Shown here in pieces: positions 36,419 to 44,469 of a stretch of DNA of 64,000 nucleotides. The stretch covers positions 124,001 to 188,000 of the forward strand of contig CANMAI010000009.1 of NCBI GenBank assembly GCA_947495795.1. Direction: 5' to 3'. Within the stretch, counting starts at the first letter, position 1. Every line of letters begins with the position of its first letter. A program made the translations under genes and the position numbers. The stretch is from an uncultured Paracoccaceae bacterium (GTDB lineage Bacteria; Pseudomonadota; Alphaproteobacteria; Rhodobacterales; Rhodobacteraceae). Below the pieces are notes generated by a model. The model was not told where the DNA came from. It did not search any database and was given only the letters and a program-made list of their open reading frames with translations.

Positions 36419-37561
36419 CTAGCCAAGGCTGCGCAGGAGCGCCAGCGAAGGCTCGCCCGTCACGGCAAGCCCGCGGTTTGCCTGATAGGCGCTGATAGCC
36501 TTGCGGGTGTTGGGGCCGATCACGCCGTCGGCTCCGTCTGTATCGAAGCCCCGGGCTGTCAGTCGTTCCTGAAGCGCCTTCCGATCGTCCTTGGTCAACC
36601 CGTTTTCATCGGGCGGGAACGGGGTGCGGAGCGGCCCGCCTCCGCCGATACGGTCTGCCAGATGGCCCACGCCGATGGCGTAGGCATCCGAGTTGTTGTA
36701 GCGCTTGATCGCCCGAAAATTGCCGGTGGTGGCAAAGCGTGGGCCGCCGGGCTGGGGCTGAAGGGCGTCCGGTGCCGCAGTGCCGGGCGCAAGCTCGCTG
36801 CCCCAGCGCTGCCCGCGGGTCCAGCCGCTCCGTGCAAGATAGGCTGCCGTGGACGCCAGCGCATCGCTTGGATCATCAGACCAGATATCGCGCCGCCCGT
36901 CGCCCGTGAAATCCACGGCATATGCCTGATAGGAGGTAGGGATGAACTGCGTGTGCCCCATCGCACCGGCCCAGCTGCCAACCATGCGGCCCGCTGTGAT
37001 ATCGCCGTTCTGCAGGATCCTGAGGGCTGCGATCAGCTGCTTTTCAAAGAAGGCACCGCGCCGCCCGTCATAGGCCAGTGTTGAGGTGGCGGAGATCACC
37101 GGAACATTGCCCCGGCGCTCACCGTAGAAACTCTCCAGCCCCCAGATCGCTGTGATGATCCCGGCATCGACCCCGTAGCGGGCTTCGAGAGCGGCGAGTG
37201 TGGACGCGTGGCGGGCGAAGGCTGCGCGGCCCTTGGCAACGCGTTCATCGGAGGCGGCGATGGAGAGGTAATCCTCAAGGCTGCGTTTGAATTCGGTCTG
37301 GTTGCGATCCCGTGTGATCACGCCGGGCAGGTAGCCCGCACCGCGAAACCCTGAGGCAAGTGTTGCCGGTGCGATGCCATCGGCACTGGCGCGGCTGCGA
37401 AACGCCGAAATCCAGGTATCATAGCCTGCATTGGGAACGGGCAGCAGATCCGATGGCACCCGGCTGGGCGGGGCGGAGATGCGCTCGGGCGTCCTGCTGC
37501 TGCATGCGGAAAGGCCGAGTGCGGCCATGCCGAGCGCGAACTGCCGTCTTGTGTTGCGCAT
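36419..37561 (-). CDS. lytic murein transglycosylase (MltB family) with peptidoglycan-binding domain
   Basis: 380 residues. The signal carries a lipobox (GMAALGLSAC), so the protein is a lipoprotein. The SLT/MltB-like domain has the catalytic Glu in AIWGLESFYGERRG near 140 and the GAMGHTQFIPTSYQAYAVDF stretch near 200. The C-terminus (about 315-378) is a PG_binding_1 domain (LTARGFDTDGADGVIGPNT). It cleaves glycan strands to 1,6-anhydro ends during wall growth. ATG 37561 gives the lipoprotein signal; the longer form to 37597 adds a polar tail. Confidence 0.92.
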   Translation of the reverse strand: MRNTRRQFALGMAALGLSACSSRTPERISAPPSRVPSDLLPVPNAGYDTWISAFRSRASADGIAPATLASGFRGAGYLPGVITRDRNQTEFKRSLEDYLSIAASDERVAKGRAAFARHASTLAALEARYGVDAGIITAIWGLESFYGERRGNVPVISATSTLAYDGRRGAFFEKQLIAALRILQNGDITAGRMVGSWAGAMGHTQFIPTSYQAYAVDFTGDGRRDIWSDDPSDALASTAAYLARSGWTRGQRWGSELAPGTAAPDALQPQPGGPRFATTGNFRAIKRYNNSDAYAIGVGHLADRIGGGGPLRTPFPPDENGLTKDDRKALQERLTARGFDTDGADGVIGPNTRKAISAYQANRGLAVTGEPSLALLRSLG

Positions 37562-37678
37562 GAGTGGTTCCCGCCTGTCGTTTCTGTCTTGAGACACCCT
37601 AGCGCATCAGGTTTGGCACGAAAACCTCAGACATGGGTGCCAGCCTTTGCACGCTGTATCGAGCCTGTGCAAAGGGGA

Positions 37679-37744
37679 GCGGAGAAAGGGCGGCATTGAG
37701 CCCCCCTTCCTCCGCGTCACACCGCTTGCGCGGGTTCCGGTGCC
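37679..37744. repeat. intergenic palindromic repeat, copy 2
   Basis: GCGGAGAAAGGG (37679-37690) pairs with CCCTTCCTCCGC (37704-37715) apart from one mismatch. It is a close relative of 32736-32800, with the same GGCATTGAGCCC loop region and the same GTTCCGGTGCC tail. It lies between the 5' end of the transglycosylase gene and the 3' end of the next minus-strand gene. Confidence 0.8.
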
Positions 37745-37787
37745 CTGTGCCGGCGGAGTGCACCACATCTGGAGCGTCGGTGTTGGT

Positions 37788-39146
37788 CTATTGCTCAGCG
37801 TCCCCTGCGTCTGCTGCCGCCGCCTCGGTCAGAGCTTCCACTGAAACATCATCCGCGGTCTCCCGCTCCGCCTTGATCTTTGGCGCGGCCTTTTGCCAGA
37901 CGCTCAGCGATTGCCCCACTGCCCGGTAGAATTCGGGCACCACGGTTTCGAGATCGCTTATGAAATTCACCTGCTGTGTGAAACGCCCGCCGAGCCTGCG
38001 CGAGATGAAGACGTGAAAGCTTGCCACCTGCAAGCCCGCCTTTCCCTGCTCTGTCAGCCCGGGCTCTGCAGCAAGATCCTTGCAGGCAAACTGCGTCGCC
38101 TCGCTCCGCCCGGGCAAGTTGAGCCGGATCTGCAGATCGTCCGGCATCTCTCCCTTGAGCTGGCGGAGCAGCCATGTCATCCGCGCCCTGGAGGATTTCC
38201 GATCCTCGGGCGCGCGCAGCGTCATGCCCACATCAACGGTACGCCGCGCAAGGTCCGCCACCACATCCAGCGGTGCCGCCGCATCCGGTATCAGGAACGT
38301 GCTGAGAAGCCGCGCGGATTGGCAGAGCTCGGCCAGCTCATCCTTCATGCGCTGTGCCGGGTCCGCCATATGCTTGCGGGCCAGCCGCTCCGTCACACGC
38401 GTTTCCGTCTGTGGTGAAAGGATCAGCGAGAGATCCTTGCTCTCCTGATGCCAGGCACCAAGCACTGCCGCCGCATCCTCGGATCTGGAGGGGATCTTGC
38501 CGCCCGCAGAGACGAGCCGGTTCACTTCCGACCATTCGGGCGGCATCCTGTCAAACCCGCGCACGCCCGTGCTTTCATGGCTGAGAAACCGGCGCAATTC
38601 CCGGAGCAGCATCACCTGATCCCGATCTTCCACCGCATCATTGGCCAACTGAAGATCGGCAATCGTCAGGATATACATCCAAGACCAGTGGAAGACGGGA
38701 ATGCGCGAGCGGCTCTTGCGGATATCGGGCAAAGGGTGGCTCTCGGGGCGCGTGGCAAACTGATTTGAAATTGTGATCACGCAATCTATTGCATGCGCCT
38801 TCGCCAACGCACGGTACCGCTCCACCTGATCCGCGTCGAGCGTGGCATTGCCCACTTTCGCCTCCACCAGCGCCCGCCATTCGCTCTTGCCCGATTGCAG
38901 CACAATCAGCCCGTCCGGCCGGTCGTGGCTCGGGGCCTGTTCGCGGAAAACGGGCTCCGTAAAGGCCTCGATCCGGCTCCGCTTTCCGGCACGCGCCCCC
39001 AGAGAATGCAGCAATTCACGGGCAAACTCATCGATATGAACAAGGCATGCCAGCACGATCGAGGTGCACCGCCCCTCCTTGGAGGTGGTCGCAAGCACCG
39101 GGAACAATCTCGCAGGCTCACCCTGCGCCAGATAATCGGGTTTCAC
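37788..39146 (-). CDS. protein with PD-(D/E)XK-like nuclease motif
   Basis: 452 residues from a GTG. The N-terminal third contains HDRPDGLIVL (Asp near 77) and ALVEAKVGNATLDADQVERY (Glu94, Lys96, and a downstream Gln). This D-E-x-K-Q order marks a PD-(D/E)XK fold as in restriction and repair enzymes. The rest is helical with no named domain. No methylase or helicase adjoins it, so it is not a classical restriction unit. It is divergent from prpE. I do not know a family name. Confidence 0.65.
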   Translation of the reverse strand: MKPDYLAQGEPARLFPVLATTSKEGRCTSIVLACLVHIDEFARELLHSLGARAGKRSRIEAFTEPVFREQAPSHDRPDGLIVLQSGKSEWRALVEAKVGNATLDADQVERYRALAKAHAIDCVITISNQFATRPESHPLPDIRKSRSRIPVFHWSWMYILTIADLQLANDAVEDRDQVMLLRELRRFLSHESTGVRGFDRMPPEWSEVNRLVSAGGKIPSRSEDAAAVLGAWHQESKDLSLILSPQTETRVTERLARKHMADPAQRMKDELAELCQSARLLSTFLIPDAAAPLDVVADLARRTVDVGMTLRAPEDRKSSRARMTWLLRQLKGEMPDDLQIRLNLPGRSEATQFACKDLAAEPGLTEQGKAGLQVASFHVFISRRLGGRFTQQVNFISDLETVVPEFYRAVGQSLSVWQKAAPKIKAERETADDVSVEALTEAAAADAGDAEQ

Positions 39147-39258
39147 TTCGAAAACACTCCACAGTGTATATGCACTACGCGTTCATACACGTATAACGTG
39201 CATTCCGCATTTTCCCAACCGGCACAGAATACCTTTCTCTGCTTGCGCTCGGGCGTGG

Positions 39259-39280
39259 CAAACGTGCAAATAACGCAAAA
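39259..39280. promoter_or_regulatory. candidate PccR half-sites in front of prpE
   Basis: Three GCAAA words occur at 39259-39263, 39267-39271 and 39276-39280, 8 and 9 bases apart, 29 bases before prpE. GCAAA is the right half of the TTTGCAAA motif used by PccR. The spacing and half-site nature make this only a candidate. It is functionally attractive because PrpE makes the propionyl-CoA that PccA/B consume. Confidence 0.35.
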
Positions 39281-39308
39281 GAAAAAGCGTTGTAGAAGGG
39301 GAGATGTC

Positions 39309-41198
39309 ATGGGTTACCGCGAGACGTATCAATCGTGGCAAGACGATCCGGAAGCCTTTTGGATGAAGGCGGCGGAGGCGATCAGCTGGTCCAAAAAACC
39401 CACCAAGGCCCTCAACGATGCAAATGCACCCTTCTACCAGTGGTTTTCCGATGGCGAGATGAACACCTGCTACAATGCGGTGGATCGGCATGTGGAGGAC
39501 GGGCGCGGTGATCAGGCCGCCATCATCTACGACAGTCCGGTAACAGACACCAAGCGCACCCTCACCTATGCCGAGTTGCAGGAGGCAACCGCCCGGCTTG
39601 GCGGTGCGCTGCAGGCCAAAGGCGTGGCCAAGGGCGATCGGGTGATCATCTACATGCCGATGGTGCCGGAAGCGCTCGTCGCCATGCTCGCCTGCGCCCG
39701 GATCGGAGCCGTCCACTCGGTTGTCTTCGGCGGCTTCGCCGCGCACGAACTGGCCGTCCGCATAGATGATGCCACACCCAAGGCCATCATCGCAGGCTCC
39801 TGCGGCATAGAACCCGGCCGCATCGTGCCCTACAAGCCACTGCTGGACGATGCCATAGAACAATCCGCCCATAATCCGGAGTTCTGCGTCATCCTCCAGC
39901 GCGAAGAGTGCCGCGCCGATATGACCGCGCGCGATCACGATTGGAACGCTTTCCAGCAGGATGCGCCGCACGCAGCCCCTGTTGCCACCAAGGGCGACGA
40001 TCCACTCTATATCCTCTACACCTCCGGCACCACCGGCCAGCCCAAGGGCGTGCTTCGCCCCGCAGGCGGCCATGCCGTGGCGCTCCACTGGACGATGTCC
40101 AATATCTACGACATCAAACCCGGAGAGGTGTTCTGGGCCGCATCCGATGTCGGCTGGGTCGTCGGCCACAGTTATATCTGTTACGCGCCTCTGATCTATG
40201 GTGCCACCACCATCGTCTTCGAAGGCAAACCGGTCGGCACACCCGACGCAGGCACCTTCTGGCGCGTGATCTCGGAGCATAAGGCCGTCGCCCTCTTCAC
40301 CGCGCCCACCGCCTTCCGTGCCATCAAACGCGTCGATCCCGATGGCAGCTTTATCGGCAACTACGATCTTTCCCACTTCCGCACGCTCTTCCTCGCAGGC
40401 GAACGCGCAGACCCCGATACCATCGAATGGGCGCAAGCCCGGCTCGGTGTGCCGGTGATAGACCATTGGTGGCAAACGGAAACCGGCTACACGATGGTCG
40501 GCAACCCGATGGGGCTGGAGCCTCTGCCCGTCAAGATCGGCTCCCCCACCGTGCCCATGCCTGGCTACCGGATCGAGGTGCTGGACGAGGCGGGCCACCC
40601 CGTGCCCTCGGGCACGCTGGGCACCATCGCGGCCAAGCTGCCCCTGCCACCGGGCACACTCTCGGGCCTCTGGCAGGCGCAGGACCGCTTCAAAAAATCC
40701 TATCTCACCAACTTCCCCGGCTATTATGAGACGGGCGATGCAGGCATGGTGGATGAGGACGGCTATGTCTACATCATGGCCCGCACAGACGACGTGATAA
40801 ACGTCGCGGGCCACAGGCTCTCCACCGGCGCGATGGAGGAGGTTCTCGCGGGCCTGCCGGATGTGGCCGAATGCGCCGTGATCGGTGTGAAGGATGAGCT
40901 CAAGGGCCAGCTTCCCATGGGCTTTCTCTGCCTTACCGATGGCATCACCCGCCCCCATGCAGATGTGGTGAAAGACGCGATTGCCCGCGTCCGCCAGGAA
41001 ATAGGCCCCGTCGCCGCATTCAAGCTCGCCTGCGTCGTGGATCGTCTCCCCAAAACCCGCTCAGGCAAGATCCTCCGCGCCACCATGGCAAAAATTGCCG
41101 ATGGCGAGGCGTTCAAGATGCCCGCCACAATAGATGATCCGGCCATTCTGGACGAGATGCGCGAAGCACTCCAAACACTTGGATACGCGCAAAACTGA
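39309..41198 (+). CDS. prpE: propionyl-CoA synthetase
   Basis: 629 residues, an AMP-forming acyl-CoA synthetase. The P-loop-like A3 motif YTSGTTGQPKG is near 236, HWWQTETGYT near 387, YETGDAG near 477 and the catalytic lysine in PKTRSGKILR near 587. Propionate or similar short acids are activated through an acyl-AMP. The sequence and length fit PrpE better than Acs because of the RPAGGHAV segment. ATG 39309 lies 5 bases after a GAGATG region with GGGGAGAT at 39298. Long upstream in-frame extension is rejected. Confidence 0.93.
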   Translation: MGYRETYQSWQDDPEAFWMKAAEAISWSKKPTKALNDANAPFYQWFSDGEMNTCYNAVDRHVEDGRGDQAAIIYDSPVTDTKRTLTYAELQEATARLGGALQAKGVAKGDRVIIYMPMVPEALVAMLACARIGAVHSVVFGGFAAHELAVRIDDATPKAIIAGSCGIEPGRIVPYKPLLDDAIEQSAHNPEFCVILQREECRADMTARDHDWNAFQQDAPHAAPVATKGDDPLYILYTSGTTGQPKGVLRPAGGHAVALHWTMSNIYDIKPGEVFWAASDVGWVVGHSYICYAPLIYGATTIVFEGKPVGTPDAGTFWRVISEHKAVALFTAPTAFRAIKRVDPDGSFIGNYDLSHFRTLFLAGERADPDTIEWAQARLGVPVIDHWWQTETGYTMVGNPMGLEPLPVKIGSPTVPMPGYRIEVLDEAGHPVPSGTLGTIAAKLPLPPGTLSGLWQAQDRFKKSYLTNFPGYYETGDAGMVDEDGYVYIMARTDDVINVAGHRLSTGAMEEVLAGLPDVAECAVIGVKDELKGQLPMGFLCLTDGITRPHADVVKDAIARVRQEIGPVAAFKLACVVDRLPKTRSGKILRATMAKIADGEAFKMPATIDDPAILDEMREALQTLGYAQN

Positions 41199-41220
41199 GA
41201 CGGCAGGGTGCCGCCGTCTC
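41197..41220. terminator. bidirectional hairpin between convergent genes
   Basis: GAGACGGC (41197-41204) pairs with GCCGTCTC (41213-41220) around an 8-base loop, starting inside the prpE stop codon. No T-tract follows on either side, so it may act with other factors. It separates prpE from the convergent gene ending at 41235. Confidence 0.5.
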
Positions 41221-41234
41221 CGGTATGAAGCGGC

Positions 41235-41750
41235 TCACAAATACTGGTTGAAGACCCGCCCGTTCACATCCATGCAGGCGGCACCGTTATGCGCAAACTG
41301 ACCTGCCACGACAAATCCGGCTGCCACCAGCGAATTGTAGGCCGCGTGCGCGGTCATATCCACACTGGCACTGAGCACCAGATAGGTGCTTGATGCCGCG
41401 ATCCCGGCCGCATTGTTCATGTTATAGTATCCAAGGACTTTCTGGAACATCGCCCCCGGGTCGCCGCCCCCGTCAAAATGGATCGCCGCGCCAATCGTAC
41501 CGTGTGCATGCGGGCAGCGCAGGAAAACGGCGCTGCAACAGCTCATCCCACCGGATGAAAAGACCTTGATGCCGTCCTTATCGGATACCGGCTTTATCCG
41601 CTGCGCAGGCGTTTTCATTTGGTGGGCCGTGGAATTGCCGTCGCCAAATTTCCCGTAAACACACTCAGCCTGCGAGCCCCCCGTCAGGCCTTTGTCATCC
41701 CACGTTGCAGGGGGTAAGGGCATCGGGGGAGGATAGCGGTTGAACGGCAT
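41235..41750 (-). CDS. unknown protein with a CheD/CNF-like Cys...His pattern
   Basis: 171 residues without signal peptide. The N-terminus is proline-rich (PFNRYPPPMPLPPATW). The core reads KVFSSGGMSCCSAVFL, then a 10-residue turn, then GTIGAAIHFDGG. A Ser-Gly-x-x-Ser-Cys followed 18 residues later by a strand ending in His is how the Cys-His glutamine deamidases (CheD, CNF1 C-terminus, BLF1) arrange their active site. Similarity is by eye only. No chemotaxis or secretion gene adjoins. ATG 41750 is chosen; the upstream extension to 41882 is unlike protein. Confidence 0.45.
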   Translation of the reverse strand: MPFNRYPPPMPLPPATWDDKGLTGGSQAECVYGKFGDGNSTAHQMKTPAQRIKPVSDKDGIKVFSSGGMSCCSAVFLRCPHAHGTIGAAIHFDGGGDPGAMFQKVLGYYNMNNAAGIAASSTYLVLSASVDMTAHAAYNSLVAAGFVVAGQFAHNGAACMDVNGRVFNQYL

Positions 41751-41914
41751 GTCAAGTCTCCAAAATGATAGCGTGCTCCGGTTGCGCGACGTTTGGCAAA
41801 ACAGCGTCGCAAAGCACGGCTGCGTTAAATATCTGAAATCTCTAGAGCAGAAGGGGCCACCAAACCGTTCTCCACAGAACAAAGCCGAACCGCAGATTGA
41901 ATCTCGGGCTCGCC

Positions 41915-43063
41915 TCAGGCTTTTTCAGACTTCTGAAGAAAATCCGAGCGCATGATGTAGGCGCAGTTTTCGGCCAGCATGTCCTGCCTGTGGCGGAGCA
42001 GCAGCAGTTCCGGCTTTCGCGTGCCATGCAACAGATGGGCGCTCAAAGCCGCATCCAGCTCTGCCTCAACCGGGGCCAATGCCTCCGTCAGAGGGCCGGA
42101 AAGGATGAAGGCTTCGGGATCAAAGAGGCTGGTCAGCGTCGAAAGGGCTGCCCCCATCACGGAAATCCAGGTTTCCATCACCTCGGCGGCCGGGGCAGCA
42201 CCTGCCATGATCGCCTCCACAAACTCGGCAAAATTCGCGGCACTGCCGCCGAGCGCCGCATGGCGCCGCAGTATCGCGATTTTACCCACAACGTCATCCA
42301 ACCGCACCGGCTGCCCCTGATCTCCCGAGGAGACAAAGATATGCCCCACTTCGCCGGCCCGCCCGCTGGAGCCAGAAAGCAGCCGCCCATCGAAAGCGAT
42401 GCCCGCGCCGATCCCGGAATCGAGCCAAAGGTATACCGCACTCTCCGCCGTCACGGTCTTGCGGATCAACTCGCCCCGCGCAAAGATATTCGCATCGTTG
42501 TCGAGCGTGATGTTCGCGTGCTCCCCAAGCGCCTGCTCCAGCATTTCGCGCAGGGGCACATCGCGCCAGCCTAGAAGGGGCAGGCGCACCACCACACCCT
42601 CGCGCGTCACGATACCGGGGACGGAGATGGAGATCCCGGCGATATCGACGCGGCCCCGCGCGAGGTCGCGGATCTGCTCCACGATCAGGGCGCACATATG
42701 CGCGGGCACCTGCTCCTCTGGCGGGATACGCAGGCTTGTCTGCCGCAGCGGGTTGCACTGCATGTCTGTCAGGATCACCCGCAAATGGCCCACGCCGAAA
42801 TCCACACCGATAAAGCTGCAATAGGCCGGGTCCAGCTCCACCGCCTCGCCGGGGCGTCCGATGCCTTGCCGTCCGCGCTCCGCATCCGCGGTTTTGGCGA
42901 TCCGGATCAGCCCTCTCCCGAACATCCGATTTACCTGCGTGCCAACGGTGGACCGCATCACCCCCAGCTTGCGCGCCAGATCCGCACGGCTCTGCGCTCC
43001 CTCCCGTGCGAGGACGCGCAGCACATTCGCCTCCGTCTCGTTCCTGATGGCTTCAAATTCCAA
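41915..43063 (-). CDS. ROK-family transcriptional repressor
   Basis: 382 residues. An N-terminal winged HTH (about 5-55, SRADLARKLGVMRSTVGTQVNRM) is followed by a ROK domain: IGVDFGVGHLRV near 80, LDNDANIFARGE near 185 with the sugar-contacting Asp, and SGSSGRAGEVGHIFV near 225. The cysteine-rich zinc motif usually after GH is absent (GHIFVSSGDQGQPV). Start is a TTG with an AGGG site; no ATG is available. It diverges from the transporter genes with a perfect inverted repeat between them, so it probably represses them until sugar binds. Confidence 0.85.
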   Translation of the reverse strand: MEFEAIRNETEANVLRVLAREGAQSRADLARKLGVMRSTVGTQVNRMFGRGLIRIAKTADAERGRQGIGRPGEAVELDPAYCSFIGVDFGVGHLRVILTDMQCNPLRQTSLRIPPEEQVPAHMCALIVEQIRDLARGRVDIAGISISVPGIVTREGVVVRLPLLGWRDVPLREMLEQALGEHANITLDNDANIFARGELIRKTVTAESAVYLWLDSGIGAGIAFDGRLLSGSSGRAGEVGHIFVSSGDQGQPVRLDDVVGKIAILRRHAALGGSAANFAEFVEAIMAGAAPAAEVMETWISVMGAALSTLTSLFDPEAFILSGPLTEALAPVEAELDAALSAHLLHGTRKPELLLLRHRQDMLAENCAYIMRSDFLQKSEKA

Positions 43064-43082
43064 TGGGCCGCCCTGTGCGCTA

Positions 43083-43112
43083 TTGACTTGTCGGGTGCAC
43101 TGCTTTTGTATT
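43083..43112 (+). promoter_or_regulatory. promoter of the sugar transport operon
   Basis: TTGACT (43083-43088) and TGTATT (43107-43112) are 18 bases apart and match sigma70 -35 and -10 elements, 48 bases upstream of the substrate-binding protein ATG. The -10 lies inside the left arm of the inverted repeat, so repressor binding would occlude it. Confidence 0.65.
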
Positions 43113-43128
43113 CTGGAAATACAAAAGC
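43102..43128. promoter_or_regulatory. ROK repressor operator
   Basis: GCTTTTGTATT (43102-43112) and AATACAAAAGC (43118-43128) form a perfect 11-bp inverted repeat around CTGGA. It sits midway between the ROK and SBP starts, as expected for control of both. ROK repressors such as NagC and XylR commonly bind AT-rich inverted repeats of this type. Confidence 0.85.
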
Positions 43129-43160
43129 AAAAAACAACAAACGTCAACGTGGAGGAAAAC

Positions 43161-44402
43161 ATGAAACTTACAAGCAAGATGGCATTCATCGCCTGCACCA
43201 CAGCGCTCGCCACACCCACACTCGCCGATGAGGTGGAGGTGCTGCACTGGTGGACATCCGGCGGCGAGGCCGCCGCCGTTTCCGTGCTGAAGGATGATCT
43301 GGAAAGCAAAGGCACCGGCTGGGTCGATATGGCGGTTGCGGGCGGCGGCGGCGATGCCGCGATGACAACGCTGCGTGCGCGCGTTACCGCAGGCGATCCG
43401 CCAACAGCCGCACAGATGCTCGGCATGTCCGTGCGCGAATGGGCCGATGAGGGCTTTCTCGGCAACCTCAACGAAGTGGCTGCCGCAGAAGGTTGGGATG
43501 ATGTGGTGCCAACCGCCGTACAGGCCTTCGGCAAGTATGATGGCAACTGGGTCGCCGCACCGGTGAACATGCACCGCCCCCACTGGATCTGGGGGTCCGC
43601 CAAGATCTTCGAGGAACTCAACCTCGAACTTCCCGCCACATGGGATGAGTTCTTTGCCGCAGCCGATGCGATGGAAGCCGCAGGCTATGTCGCCGTGGCG
43701 CAGGGCGGGCAGGCATGGCAGGAGGCCACCGTATGGGAGGCCGTCGTCCTCGGCATCTCTCCCGATCTCTACAAATCCGCGATCATCGACGCCGATGAAG
43801 ATGCACTCCGCTCGGCCGAGATCGTCGAAAGCTTCGAGATCATGCGCAGGATCCGCGGCTATGTGGATCCCAACTTCGCCGGGCGCGATTGGAACCTCGC
43901 CACCGCGATGGTCATCAATGGCGAGGCGGGCATGCAGATCATGGGCGATTGGGCCAAGGGAGAGGTTATCAATGCGGGCCTCACACCGGGTGTGGAAGTG
44001 CTCTGTGGCGTCTCCCCGGGCACGCAAGGCGCGTTCCTCTTCAACACCGATTTCTTCGCGATGTTCGATGTCGGCGGCGATAAGGCGGCCGCTCAACAGA
44101 ACATGGCCGCATCGGCAATGTCGGTGACGTTCCAGGAGGCATTCAACCTTGCCAAGGGCTCTATCCCTGCGCGAACGGATGTTCCCGGTGACAAGTTCGA
44201 TACCTGTGCGCAGAAGTCGATGGCCGATCTGGCAGAGGCGACAGCCGCCGGAACGCTCTTTGGCTCCCTTGCGCATGGCCACGGCCAGCCCGCCGCCATT
44301 CAGGCCGCCTATCTCGATGTGGTCACGCAGCACTTCAATTCGGATATGTCCGCAGAAGATGCCGCCGCCGCACTGGCCGATAGCGTGATGGCCGCGAAGT
44401 AG
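43161..44402 (+). CDS. sugar ABC transporter substrate-binding protein
   Basis: 413 residues with a signal peptide (KMAFIACTTALATPTLADE). The family 1 extracellular solute-binding fold is clear: VEVLHWWTSGGEAAAV near 25, and many binding-pocket tryptophans (HWIWGS, WQEATVWEA, GDWAKGE). The group resembles glucose/mannose binding proteins of the GtsA/glucose type, but substrate is not certain. GGAGG precedes the ATG. It is the first gene of the operon, followed by a strong hairpin. Confidence 0.92.
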   Translation: MKLTSKMAFIACTTALATPTLADEVEVLHWWTSGGEAAAVSVLKDDLESKGTGWVDMAVAGGGGDAAMTTLRARVTAGDPPTAAQMLGMSVREWADEGFLGNLNEVAAAEGWDDVVPTAVQAFGKYDGNWVAAPVNMHRPHWIWGSAKIFEELNLELPATWDEFFAAADAMEAAGYVAVAQGGQAWQEATVWEAVVLGISPDLYKSAIIDADEDALRSAEIVESFEIMRRIRGYVDPNFAGRDWNLATAMVINGEAGMQIMGDWAKGEVINAGLTPGVEVLCGVSPGTQGAFLFNTDFFAMFDVGGDKAAAQQNMAASAMSVTFQEAFNLAKGSIPARTDVPGDKFDTCAQKSMADLAEATAAGTLFGSLAHGHGQPAAIQAAYLDVVTQHFNSDMSAEDAAAALADSVMAAK

Positions 44403-44414
44403 TCCACACTCAAT

Positions 44415-44437
44415 CCGGGCGGCACCGCGCCGCCCGG
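44415..44437 (+). terminator. attenuating hairpin between SBP and permease genes
   Basis: CCGGGCGGC (44415-44423) and GCCGCCCGG (44429-44437) form a perfect 9-bp GC stem around ACCGC, followed by GCTTT. Such hairpins after substrate-binding protein genes protect the upstream mRNA and cut read-through, giving excess binding protein relative to permease. Confidence 0.75.
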
Positions 44438-44469
44438 GCTTTCGCACCCGCATCACTGGCGTTTCCCTC

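Noticed and set aside
38793-39308. 172-residue extension of PrpE
   Set aside because: Covers the divergent PD-(D/E)XK gene and the promoter region; ATG 39309 matches family length.
39183-40958. 591-residue antisense frame across prpE
   Set aside because: Shadow of prpE; overlaps its promoter and lacks any recognisable feature.
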